Shown: in pieces, positions 1 to 12,200 of the stretch
How positions within the stretch are numbered: position 1 is the stretch's first letter
Layout of the letters: each line of letters begins with the position of its first letter
From: Phoronis ovalis
Lineage: Eukaryota > Phoronida > Phoronidae
Length of the DNA stretch: 16,264 bases
Direction of reading: 5' to 3'
Assembly: GCA_028565635.1 (NCBI GenBank)
Contig: JAOXYB010024257.1
Coordinates: 1-16,264, forward strand
The notes under the pieces: model-generated
Databases searched by the model: none
What the model was told of the DNA's origin: nothing
The model's input: only the letters and a program-made list of their open reading frames with translations
Program-made: the position numbers and the translations under genes

Positions 1-1900
1 TTAGAGTACCTAGGATGCAGTGATAGAATATCCCATTGGATACTATATTAATATTTATTTATTTAACTAATATAAAAACTTTTTGAGCCAGCTGACTGTG
101 GTTTGCACAGTAAAAAGGCGATAAGTTCGCCAACACTGCACATGCGGTCAGTGACCAGATTAGTGTACACAAACAACTAATTATGTCATCAAACCCTGGA
201 ATTCCTCGAACTATACTAGCTTGACCTGGATTTAACCCGTAAGCAGGATTAAAATAGCCATGAATGCACTCGGGTCATGTTATCAGCAGATAAACAAGAG
301 CCTTTGTGCGCTAAGAAGCAATCATACTATTGTACCAATACAATGTCCAGTCAATTTTTTTAGTACAAAGGAATAGGTCATTTTTGTTCACCCGTGACTG
401 ACAAAATTTAGTTGTCGCGTGACACAGGATTTGTCACGTGAAAGGGTGATATAAATCTATTACTCGTGAAATCCAATGTTTATACCGATTTATCCGTGAT
501 TTCCTACTCAGATTTTACGTTTTAAAAAATAAAACTCAACTGTGATCAATTAGTAACGTGCTAGTAAATCCTCATTACTCCTCCTCAGTAAAAAAATGAA
601 GTCATAGTAGTATCAGATTAATGAACCTTATTTTAATGTTCAAAGTCCACATTCATATTCACATTCGCTATTGATCTGGAAAACCGGAGAAGTATTAAAA
701 TTACAAGGCTAATGTAATGCGCTCGCAGAAATAAATTTGACCATAGAGAGCGAGGAGGTTTATTTTGATCTAGAACCATTCCATCGCGTCAATTCCTGTG
801 AATTCAATATTGCATTTAATAAACGCAATACAAAGTCAAAGGAGTGTTTTATTCTTACTCTCAGAGTCTTAGAATGTGACAAAGGAATTCTTTGATTTTG
901 TATACGTCAGTACTGTATATACAACGCGTGATTATGTCCAGTAATATCTCATCTAAAACATGCCATTTCTGTAATTAACTATGTTTACTTACCTCAGAAA
1001 ACAATTTAAATGTTGTCACGGTAAGCGAAGAGTGTATTCTCAACGCTTAAACGGATCTTCTTCAAACTGCAACGTCCAAAAACAGCTGTGAATGTGACTA
1101 GTGACCTAGATTACTGAAGTTCATACTATGAACTGTTAGTTCAGATGAGTCGATGAGGTAAGTTTAGGTATACTTGGAAGAAACATTTTGACAAAAAGCG
1201 AGAATGTTTTGCTCAAGGTCTGTATCTATTTATTGTAACGGATTTTAAAATTATGATGCTAATAATCGAATGTGCAGAAAAACTACAGAAATCACTTTTT
1301 TGAGTTACTTTAATATGTAGTTCAACCTTCATTTTTAACAATAGATTCATCCACGTGACGTCATCCGTTGCATGTGATTACATTGAGATTCACATTTATC
1401 CCTAAAGATGGCGCTACAGTAATGGAAAAACATTCCTCGACCTTTTCCTTTGCTCACTCCACAGAAAAAATATAGCACCGAAAAAGCTGAGGCGATCCGA
1501 ATTGGAAAGCCATAGTCGACATAAGCTGGGAGACAGATACAGGACTGACATTCAAGTGTTCGGATGTCGGTATAAGCAAAATTTGTAAATTTAAGCCACT
1601 GTGTTATGTTTTCATTGCTTTTAATTTTAAGTACTAGATTAGCCTGTCCACAGGCTGAGGAAGGACCCCTGAAAGGACTAATTATATAAGGATTTAATAT
1701 ATTGATAGTTGACAATTTTGATAATTTTACTCATTTTTCGTCGTTTATAACAGTACTACCAATACATTGATCATTATTAGTACTGAAAATAAAAATATAT
1801 AAAATTGAGGTTTTGGGCCTTTCCTCAATAATGGTATCAAACTATCAAAATTTAAATATGACTAAATATAACTTACATAGTTGAAAAAGTATAATTTATC

Positions 1901-1962
1901 ATCACTTTAGACAATTTGAGTAAAAAAAATAATCACTTTAGGCAAATTGAGTAAAAAAAATA
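1901..1962. repeat. 31-bp tandem duplication
   Basis: Two adjacent copies (1901-1931 and 1932-1962) of a unit that begins atcacttta and ends in gag followed by taaaaaaaata. They differ at two bases (tagac versus taggc, aattt versus aaatt). It looks like a recent local slippage duplication. Confidence 0.85.
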
Positions 1963-2170
1963 TTCAATGATACAAACTTCATTATTCAGACTGAGTCCAG
2001 TCTAGTACTAGATGAGTAATGTTTGTTTACAGAACTACTTTCTTATTACCGCTGTTGTATTGCGCACGCATCAGCTGTTGTTATATGCATCTTGGATGCT
2101 AATGTTAAAAATAAAACGGAAAACTTAGAAAATCAGTTGCTTCGCTTTATTACGTCACAATCAATGAAAA

Positions 2171-2291
2171 GTTGAAATATTACACATGATCAGTTTGACA
2201 TATTTTTAAAATTCCATTGCAATCAGCACGTACGAGTACGCATTCTCTTAAATCAGTTGAAATATTACACATGATCAGTTTGACATATTTT
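2171..2291. repeat. 36-bp perfect direct repeat, period 85
   Basis: The 36 bases at 2171-2206 (starting gttgaaatattacac, ending gacatatttt) recur without mismatch at 2256-2291. The 49 bases between them do not repeat. Perfect identity points to a recent duplication. The copies carry a TGATCA palindrome but no other motif I recognise. Confidence 0.88.
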
Positions 2292-2939
2292 AATCTTAAA
2301 AAAAAATAAATAAATACATCACAAATAAGCAATAAATAAAATAAATATAGCTTTAAATAAAGATCTTTTGGCTTTTTTCCTACGTCACTAATGTGTAAGG
2401 ATTGCGTTCTATCATGGCTTGCAATAAAAGTTAAATATAACAACGGATCTAGGATCCAGAGGGGTATAACTGTTGAAAATACACGATCTATCAAATACAA
2501 TTGTTTGGCGCTCACGTTCGCTTCGTTGGGAGACATGCAAAAATATTTACATTTTTTTTAACGAGGGTATTTGGTTTTCCCAAAAATGGGCAGCGGGTTC
2601 CTCTGTACCTAGCAATACACTAATTAACCTTTAGCACACGAAGAACTGGACATGTCAAGATAACATGACAAATCAAATAAATAAAAACAAATGTCATCTC
2701 CATTGAGAATGCAACCACTAATTAAAACTGACGTCATATCTTCTGCGGAAATCTGATCTTGAAAAATAAATGTCTAAATCCCATATCATTCAATGTTTGT
2801 AGCATTCTGATATCTATTAAATCCTGTATGTTACACACCGGATATCACTGAAACAATATTCTCCACTAATGGATACGGATACTATGATAATGTGTAGTAA
2901 TTCCTATCTTCGATAATCGTTTTTTGCTGTGCACAGATG

Positions 2940-3220
2940 AGTTTATGCACGTTATATAATTAAAGCACCGGTGAACAAAACTTAACGAGATTCAGTCAGT
3001 CAATAAATGCACAGTGTTTGTCATTGTCATCACTCTCAACGCATTTGAATTCTAAAAATAATGATGTTGAACGTCATTTGTACGATGTAGATGATGCCTC
3101 AATGTGTACCATTCTGTAACGTCACCCGAAAATGACTTCTTTGTTGCGATGTTCGTCTGTGTTTAATTGGAATTGTCATCAAATCACATTTAGAGCTTTT
3201 AAAAAATTCTTAGATACAAA
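2940..3220 (-). other. 3' UTR region of the ImpL2-like gene with candidate poly(A) signals
   Basis: Downstream of the stop, the first polyadenylation-like hexamer on the minus strand is ATTAAA at 3167-3162, 54 nt past the stop; a CATAAA variant lies at 2945-2940. A perfect AATAAA does not appear until 2151-2146, so the UTR may be short (under 300 nt) or about 1.1 kb. The end shown is a guess. Confidence 0.3.
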
Positions 3221-3235
3221 TTAGGATGGTGCCAC
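3221..3235 (-). CDS. Exon 8, coding part: last four residues (VAPS) and stop
   Basis: The best acceptor downstream of exon 7 is at 3236-3238, where a long pyrimidine tract (tttcttgttctttttcag) precedes GTG GCA CCA TCC TAA. Joined in phase 0 to exon 7, the protein ends FFYPVAPS. A valine after YP agrees with the FVYPV that I recall in Drosophila ImpL2, which supports this exon over others. Because only 15 coding bases are involved, the assignment rests on splice quality and this one-residue match. Read-through of the exon 7 donor is the main alternative. Confidence 0.7.
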   Translation of the reverse strand: MAPS

Positions 3236-6200
3236 CTGAAAAAGAACAAGAAATGTTCATAAGTGCTTGCTCAATTCTATGTTATTTATTGCTTGTTTAT
3301 TTCGTTCAATTAAACGGGCTGTAGCTTTCATCGGCTTGCATTGAAGCGCAATCAGATCACGTTCGATGTCAAATGGCTACCAGATGGCACCACAGTAAAA
3401 TGATTTGGAGTTTAAAATCTCGAGAAGTACAATTTATAGTAATTTACTCAAATTCCAGTTAGTCCCATAGATGTACGTAGTGTTATCCATTGAAGATGGG
3501 ATTCCTGATTTCATTCAATAAGAACGTCTGCTTACATGGCCGTCAGATGGGGGGGTGCGTTGGGTGCACCCCCTTTTGAAATAGCAAACGCACCCCCCTT
3601 TGAAATAATAACGCGCTCTGTTTTGAATTGACAGGGAGAGACGAACATTCCTTGTTTTTTTGCTTGTCAATGTAATTTTTTTTGCTTGTTAAATTTTTTT
3701 TTTTTGTCAATTTCAAATTTTCAAACAACAAAAACCAAAAACGCACCCCCTTTTGAAAAAAAAAGTGTCTGACGGGCCTGGCTTAAAAGTAATAAATAAG
3801 ACATACCGGATAAAAGAAAGCACCGACTTCATCTTCACCGTAGTCGTTTCTGGCAAGACAGTTAAATGTACCAAAGTGCTCTGGCCACGACACTTCTTTG
3901 ATCAAAAGATCTCCACTAGGTAGAACCTGCAACACAAAAATACGTTCAATGAATCAACTGTTTGCAATATGTTCACATGGATGTAGAAAAGTCAGTAAAC
4001 TTTTTTGATAGTGTAGTCATGAGTAACCCTTAATATACTGGAGTCATTTTTCTATATCTTTGCAAAACATTAGATATAAGATAAGGACGAGAACATTTAT
4101 TATAAACTGGTTAGAAGAAAATACGAAAGCATCGGCAATATTTGTCTTTGCTTCATAAACCATCGTAGGTAGGGGAAGGTATTCCAAGCACCCCATGTTA
4201 CAGTAGGTTTTCGAGTTATGCTCTTCCGTATATACAAAATACTAGTTTGTGATGCGGTAAAATGACGTCAGAAAAATCTGAGTAACTGTCACAAACCAGT
4301 ATATTTAGTACTTTATCGGGAGTAGGTTTCCGAGTTACTCTCTTCCGTATATAAAAAATACTGGTTTGTGATGCGGTAAAATGACGTCAGAAAAATCTGA
4401 GTAAGTGTCACGAACCAGTATATTTAGTACTTTTTCGGGAGAGCAGAACTCGGAAACCAACTGTAAGGACGGTGCCATAAAACATGAATAATTATATTAT
4501 TCCTGCTCAGAAATTATACCAGTTTTTATTGTATTACTCCTTACCAGGTAACCTTTAGTTTCATCGCTTTGAATAATTTCTTCTGTGTTTGAGTTGGTCC
4601 ATACGATATGTGGACGGGGATTGCCAGTAGCTCTGCAGAACAGTTGCACATCAGCACCGCTAGTTTCTACCCTGTTGTTGGTCCACATGTAGATGACTGG
4701 AGCGACACCTATAAGTTGAAAACATTTAATGTATTAATTAAAATACACTGTTACACGCGTGTCTCCATATAAACAGTATTACCTTATTACTTTACGTTTA
4801 TACGGAGTTTTTGAAACATGGTTATCATATGCGCACGGAACTCAAAATTCAAAATTTTAACAAAAACTTACCTTCGTTTTGCACTGCACCAGGCTGACAT
4901 TGTTTATCAACAGAAGTTTCAGAAATCTGATTTGCTGCAAAATAAAAAAGTAAAGCTTTGAAAATTCAGTCTCCTCATATGTATCATGATAAGTCGTATA
5001 TCACAATTAGTGTTGCATAATTTTAATAACTAACTTTAATAAATGCAGAACAGATGGATTCATAATTGAAATTATCACATGTCACCATGATTATAGATAT
5101 CACGAGGCAAGTGACGTATGTCATGACTGAGTATTAATAAGCTTCTTCTGTTCAATAAATCTTACAAAGACTTCCCAAGTTATTCTATAATAACTAGCAC
5201 AGAAAAATCAATTTTTGGAAAGAGGGTGAACCTAACTTTTCTATTGTTTGCAGTACATACATGTCATTAAAGTTGCTCAGAAGTAGTGTGCAAGATTGGA
5301 AAGTTATAAAAGTTTTGCAAAAGTGTGTGAAGTGACGGTCATTTCTGCAAATTCAGTACGGATCTCTGGTGCAAAATAGCGAGGAGGGGGGTTTCGAAAT
5401 ATTTTATGTTTCTGCGCGTTGTAAGAATAGGGAGATGTCAACTCGGCACCCTCTAAAACAAATCATGATAAACTTTAAAGTATCAATGTAAAAATGCATG
5501 TTTCGGGGCATTACTTACTGATAACAAGTTGAGTTGATGTAACAATTCTTTCTGTTGGGGTTTCGGCAACACATGTATAAAGACCCATAATTTCTGGCGT
5601 AACGCATTTCAATACTAATTTAGATTTTGTTGACGTCGTTTTTTGCATCATTATTTTACTGTTTCTTTCGGTATTTTCGTAACTTGCTTCCTCGTCTATT
5701 AACCTTTCTTTGTCTCCCTGGAAACATAAAATTTTAAATGTAATCACTCTTTTCTACGGAAAAATATACGCTTTTATATTAACCTCAAGTTATTATGTTC
5801 CGCATATGTACTCTACTATATATAGGGTGGTAAACTATCCGGATAGCTTAGATAACATTCGTTAAACACGTGACTAAAAACATTATTTGTTTGAAATATT
5901 GTTTTGAGTAAACTCGCACATTATACACAGGGCTTGAAAATAAGAAACAGCGTAGGAAAGTAATTAGTAGCATAATCAAAACCAAAACGAATACAATCGG
6001 GCTAACAAACAGGTTAATTTTTTGATTACCGATAAGTGACCAAGCAAGAGGACAGCGTGGATGTTAGTCAATAAATTTGTCTTTTTCTCGTAAAAATCGG
6101 TCAAAAAATTAAAAACCAGCGCAATATCATATCCTCTGGAGTAGAAACTGATTTTGGATAAAAATTATGGGCCATAATTTCGCTATGTTACTTTTACTAT

Positions 6201-9200
6201 GAGGTTAATTTAAACATGTAAGTTTTTTATATTCTCTTTGAAGAATGCAAGAATGATTTTTATATGTAGCATGGACTTAAAAGTATGTTAAAACACCCTT
6301 TTTTATTTTTCTGAAAATCCGCACAATTAAAGCGACGACGCAAAAACCTTGTAAGTATTCCTAAACAAATCCAATGTTCTTAATGCGCGCGCAGCAACAT
6401 ATGTTTGACAACCAAATTATCTGCTCCAAATTACGTTAAACCCACGAAAGAAAACATTTTTAATTTATATAAAACCACATCCACGCGAGGTAAAGTGGCC
6501 AAATGAACTTATTCAATTATTCGTGTAAACAAAACAATAGCGTTGAACTATTACATTTGATATATAAATTGGTGCCAAACTCTTTTACCGATGCCTGACT
6601 TCCATTACCTCAATTCCGGAAATGATTACAAACATAGAAATGCAAGGTGGTTGTTGCGCATGGACTAGTTTTGGTATCTATGGAATATATTAAAATATAT
6701 AGCATTTGGAAGCTGTTTTATATATCATATCATTTTGTATTTAGGCATTTATCAGTTTTCGTCGCTCGTTTTACAATATTTTACTTGTCTACTGATATAG
6801 CCGCATCTAGTGTTTGGCTATCTAACGGAATAACACTGCGCGAGAAAAACTGTACAAAGGCACTCACCTGATAGATCCTTGATCCATTATATAACCAATG
6901 AATTGTGGGATTAGGTGAACCTCCGGCTTTGCAATGAAGTTCTACTGTTTCATAAAGGTTAGCAATTGTTACGTCATCAGGGACAACATTTTCAAAATAT
7001 ATCTCACTGCCAACGGCGCCGCTTTGTGTGTCACTTTTACTCTTCTTTTCAGCATGGTGATGTTTGTTCTGAAGATAAGAAATTTAAAAAAATAGAAATA
7101 TATGTTTGCAATTACTTTGTAGAATAAAGATAACACTCCTCACATAAGTTTCGGGCAGAACTAGTTTATTTTACGATGACGTAGAAGTTAAAATCACGTG
7201 ATTATTTAAATAATTAGCATAATATATTAGATATTACCGCGATATTCTAATACCTAATTAAGGGGTTCAGGTAAATATCGCAGCTGGAAGTAGAAACGTT
7301 TATTTGAAATAAGGCAACTTCTTTTAACAAGTTCAATGGGCATAGAAAGTGCCATAGCAGTTATATTCTTCTGAGCGCACCCTCGTTGTTGAACAAACAT
7401 AAAACATCAGATAAGGACTTTAACTGGTCTGATTGTTCCCTTTGTGGCTGTTTGCTTTTTATTAATTTTGTTCATACTTGTAACTTAAGATAATAGTAAC
7501 ACGATAGGTATATCCCGAGGAATGTAAAATGCCTCAACTGACTTCCGCACTGATATGTTTGTGAAAGGAAAATATATTGTGTAAAATATGTTAAAAATTA
7601 GACAGAGTAAATAGAGAGGAAGTACACTGAAACATTAATTATAAAGTGTGTTAGCTCAAAACTAATAAAATAGTTGCAATAATAGCAGGGAAGAGTTTAT
7701 GTATTTGTAAATCTAAGAAAAATCATTTCTCATTAATACACAAAATATTTTTTTTCCTGAGTCATAAAATGACTTTTAGTTTGTTCAGGTGATGCAAAAC
7801 AAAGGCTTCAATTGTTGCGCAGGAAACTCGTGTCAGTCTAACAAAACGCAATCAGCAAAATGAAACGTAATGACGCAACCAAACATGTCCTATTCTTGTA
7901 CATACATGATTTGATTTATTCAAGCTATGTGGAGTCACTCATACCTCAAATACCATAATTGACTCTTTCCAGGTTGTAGCTAATAGCCATTATTAATAAT
8001 TATTTGTGCAAATTCACAAGATCTCTTGTTAGGCTTGTGTACATTAGTAAAGAAAAAATGACAAAAATTCTTACGATAATATCAATACGTATGTTCTTTA
8101 ACGAATAATTGTCTGCACGTGTTTTTACCACACCTGATCGGTTCAGCTACATTTGCTGAGTTACGTAAAGTTAAGTTTTTTTATTTAACACAAGGACCAC
8201 ATGTAGGAACTCGATCTAAGATCTATCACCCTTGAGGAGCCATTAACACATTTTTAGTTAATATGATATGTCAGCACAACGCCCTTTTAAAGATCTTTGA
8301 AGCTGGAACTTTAGCAGGTGCCAACGTGGGAGCTCCAGCCAGCGCAGGTGAAAATAATATCCATTAGGGTATCAATACCTTTGAGTGATCAATGTGACGT
8401 ATACCTCATAAGCTTAAATGTATATCATTTGTAAATTTAATAGCCTCTTTATGTAATGCGATCACCAGAATCATTGTTGTGTAAAGTATTGGACATGAAA
8501 AGTGCATATTTTACAGAAAAGTTAAAAGTTCTACGTAATTAATGTTAGACACGCATCAGTAAACAAATTAGAAAAGTGTATAGGACAGGTCGTTCATTTT
8601 AAAATTTCATTTGTGTTTTTATCGTAAAATTAAACATATCACATAATGCAACGGCATAATTTTGCAAGTTCGATTTCGGATTTCTTGATGTAGCAAGAAA
8701 TATACATTATCAAATTCTCACACGCATAATAAAGAAAATGTGCAAGTCAAATTGAACGTGAGCATGATTATACTTAGAAATTCTTTAAAAAATTGACTAG
8801 ATCATTTAATTTTAAAACGGAGATTTTTTACAATTCCCTATTGTTCTCACCTTTTTTAAACAATCTTAAATGATGACAGAAATATACTTTATTTTCATTT
8901 TGAATTATAAATTACCACAGAGTCGACTTGTTAAAACGCCACGTAAACATTATTTTAGATTACAGCTTAATACACTAAAAATATAATACATACAAAACAT
9001 ATGCCAATATTTGTAAATACTTAGTAGTACTAAGTAGTCAAACTTGTCATTGTCAAAAGATCACTAAGTAATCCTTCGCAAACATAAAAGATTTCCTGTA
9101 CAAATGGCATGAACGAACATATGATAAATGCAAGTTTGAAACCACTTATACCTGATACGATACACGTAAAAATTCAATAATGCAAATTAGAAAATTTCGA

Positions 9201-12200
9201 AATATCACATTTTTCATTCAGAAATTGACAGACGCACCCTTTCATGTTTGATGACCGTTCCCTTTCACTAGATTAAACGCTTTATTGGTACTGACGTATG
9301 TGTCTTCTAAATTTGTCGATCGCTCTGTATCTCTTTAGAAAGTAGATGCACGCTTCCTTTTTATTTAAGACACACGTATTATAATATTTTTTCAACCTGT
9401 TTAAGTATCCGGTGATATAAATTGAACGAGTAATTAATTATATGAAGAAAGTATGCGTGCGGCAAAAATTAAGCAAAGCTAAAAATAGACGAAAAGGACA
9501 TATTCTTAGTTATCTGATCGAATTCCTATCATGGTCTTAATGCGTAACTAATTTATCTAATTGAGAAAAATGTTACAAGATTTCTTGAAAAGTTACAATT
9601 TCTATTAATTCCTCTGATAACTTCCCCATGTTATTCTATTTTCAGCAAAATGGCACTTTACGTTTTCATTGAAAACTAAACATCAATGAAATATTCTTTT
9701 CAAATAAAATCAGACGGATAGAATTTGTTTAGCCGAAGTTAAAATTGCAATAGACTAGTCTGCAGGGAAAAAACTCCCGTGGGTGTCCTGGGTATAGAAA
9801 GCGACGTACAAAACGTTTTTGTTCACGACCTTGAACGAAATTGTGCGACATTGATCACAAACAAAGGCGCAGACAAGTACATATTGTTACTTGAGTATGG
9901 TCCATAATTAAGGTACCATCGCCATTGCTATATACTCGGATCAAGATCTAAGCCAGCAGGGTATTTAATGAAACAGAATTTTCCAGTTAGGTTTCCGTTA
10001 TAAAGTAGGTGACCCTGGGATAGTCTAGTTTTAGACTTAAAGTACTGTACAATTATCAGTCCCAATCAATCTCTAAATCTAGTAAAATATTCCGCGCAAC
10101 ATAATTGGATTGGTCTAATTTTATTCTAAATTTGGAATGATCAGTCAGCCCAAAATAAGATTCAAATCTCGATTGAGAAGATTCTATTTCCTACCAGCCT
10201 TTGCTAGTTTTAAGAATTGAATAAAAAATATATATTAAGATATAGAAATGAACTGTGAATGACGTTAGAGCACTAATCTAAATAATCGACTGGTACTGGA
10301 AATATAAAAATGATTACATTTTAATCGAAAATTGTATCTCATTGACATATGTGATGTATCATAGCATACCACAATGTTAACGTTTATGATATTAAAATAA
10401 AATAGCTATAATGAATAACTGTAACATTCATTTCCGACAGTTAAGTAAAAGTTTACGAATTATGTGCGCAGTAACTCTCACTGGTTCGAACTAAAACAAT
10501 GTGCGCGCAAATGTGCGTCTTTGTTGATTGACCTGGTTATGCATTTTAAAAAAAATTGTGGTTTATATTTGGAGACTCCATCAAAAAGAGACAAAAGCAT
10601 TAACTATCCTAGACGCTTGTGCCACGTAGTGTCTACCTAAGTAATAAGTTAGGACCATTATACAGATGGGTAAATTCCTGTGGTTTACCCCCTTATAAAA
10701 AAGTCAGTATAGGTGTGTCGTGTAAGTGGGCCTATGAGAAGAATAAATCCTGCAGGTGTTGCAAGAAAGCATTCATGTGACATCTCCAATTACTAAATAC
10801 AAACCACTATTGTATTGGTAAAAGTTGCCAGGTAGATTTTTTTATTTGAATTTCGAACTGATTCTGTAAGAAGATAGTGGATGTTTTGTTGAATCGTTGC
10901 TCTGTCGACTTGATTTATAAGTAGACAACTCGATCTCTGTCTAACTAGTGTACTATCTACTTCATTTTATGGAACAGTCAATATAAAAGTACTCATTTAT
11001 TTTCGTTATAATTAAGTATAGCAGAAAATATTTTTTATAAGATAGCTATTCATAGTAAGTTTTATAAAGCCGACATACTGACTATAAGGTTCCGGCTCTG
11101 TTTAGGATTTTTAAATTTGTATTCATTCATTTATTAAATATAATCGTTTTATGATTATTCATGTTTCCATTAATTAAGTCATAATCTCGACTCACTATAC
11201 TTAGCTTTTATGTAATGAAGTCAGAATGTAAATTGACATTTATATCAAGGGAAATTAAAGTATACTATCGCGCTTATACAAACAATGCTTGACATTTTTG
11301 TTCTAAAATATGATTATTCGTGCTATGCTTTTAAACTAAGATTTCCGTGTCTGTATTTGATAATAGAAAATTAAGATTTCCGAAATCCATTTTCTTAAAT
11401 TGCATTTTACGTCAGCAAATAGCACTTCAAATCAACTGATTACTGATTTTTTTTTTTTTACGTAAATCATAGTTCAACGTTTCGAATATAAAGTATTGAG
11501 TGATACTGCACGCGTAAATGGAATCCTTCCGCAATCGACAATTAGTTTTGGCTAAATTCCAACTGTTGGATTTAAAATAATTTGCCTTTTATTCGTCTAC
11601 TGGTTTTTTTCTTTTAAACGGCTCCTCCAGTAATTTGATATCAAATATCAAAGATTTTTTTTATCAAAACATTTACATCAAAGCAGAATATAACTGAGAC
11701 AATGCTTGCAGAAATAATACTGCCCAAAATGCATTTAGAAATCATGAACTTGAACTTTTAGACTAAAATCAATAAATGTAAACAAAAAACTGAAATTCTA
11801 GAGTGAGTGTAATTGAATGTATTTAGTCTAGTGGCCTAGTTATTATTATCGTCTTTGGCCACTTTCCAAATTGGCGTGTGGCAACTACGCAACTTTCAAC
11901 CTTGATTTGCAGTTAAGCATGAATGCCAACGGCCTAGGAATGGACAAGTGTCACCTTCAAAGGTTTTAGGTACATCGCTATTAATTACTATAGGTTTAAT
12001 TTCTTTTGTTCACCTATTTTTTTTTATTAAACGCTTCACTACACTACACTTCTTCGATATAAAAATTTAACGAAAAGTTCCTAATTTAAAACCGTAACTT
12101 TTAGAATTGCGTTATTATAAATCATACGTGGTATCTATTATTGCAAATTTAATGTGGGATGTCTTCCAAATATACAGCTCTCAGTAACATAATGTTCTTA

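Larger units (their letters stand above)
1..2939. other. 3' flanking DNA with no recognisable gene
   Basis: This stretch is A+T-rich and has stops in every frame. The longest open stretches are on the minus strand (1347-1715 and 2180-2536) and show no domain I recognise. It contains a 31-bp tandem duplication, a 36-bp direct repeat, two TGACGTCA palindromes (1356-1363, 2729-2736) and two good splice-donor motifs pointing away from each other (minus at 992, plus at 1158). An unannotated neighbouring transcript cannot be excluded. Confidence 0.5.
3927..4544 (-). other. Intron 6 of the ImpL2-like gene
   Basis: A 618-bp intron with donor gtaagg and acceptor gtgttgcag, splitting Ig domain 2 in phase 0. 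It hosts the MITE at 4201-4463; I see nothing else in it. Confidence 0.9.

Noticed and set aside
1347-1715. 122-codon minus-strand ORF with a possible acceptor (cctttcag) inside it
   Set aside because: No recognisable domain. The phase does not fit as an extra exon of the ImpL2-like gene; joined in phase 0 it would read only 11 residues. ORFs of this length are expected by chance a few times in such a window.
2180-2536. 118-codon minus-strand ORF with a hydrophobic stretch resembling a membrane helix
   Set aside because: The hydrophobic part comes from A/T-rich low-complexity sequence, the ORF runs through the 36-bp direct repeat, and no upstream exon or family match is evident.
3543-3746. 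67-codon minus-strand ORF
   Set aside because: It lies wholly inside the foldback element and is a lysine-rich translation of T-runs and repeats.
4545-4688. Internal ATG at 4688 as the start of a separate small protein
   Set aside because: The reading frame continues upstream to a strong acceptor and joins the linker exon in phase. The Met is residue 189 of the larger protein.
6647-6871. 74-codon plus-strand ORF
   Set aside because: It is antisense intronic sequence touching only the last bases of exon 3, with no coding character.
10484-10500. GGTTCGAA motif resembling a tRNA B box
   Set aside because: No A box at the right distance and no cloverleaf pairing; not a tRNA or tRNA-derived SINE.
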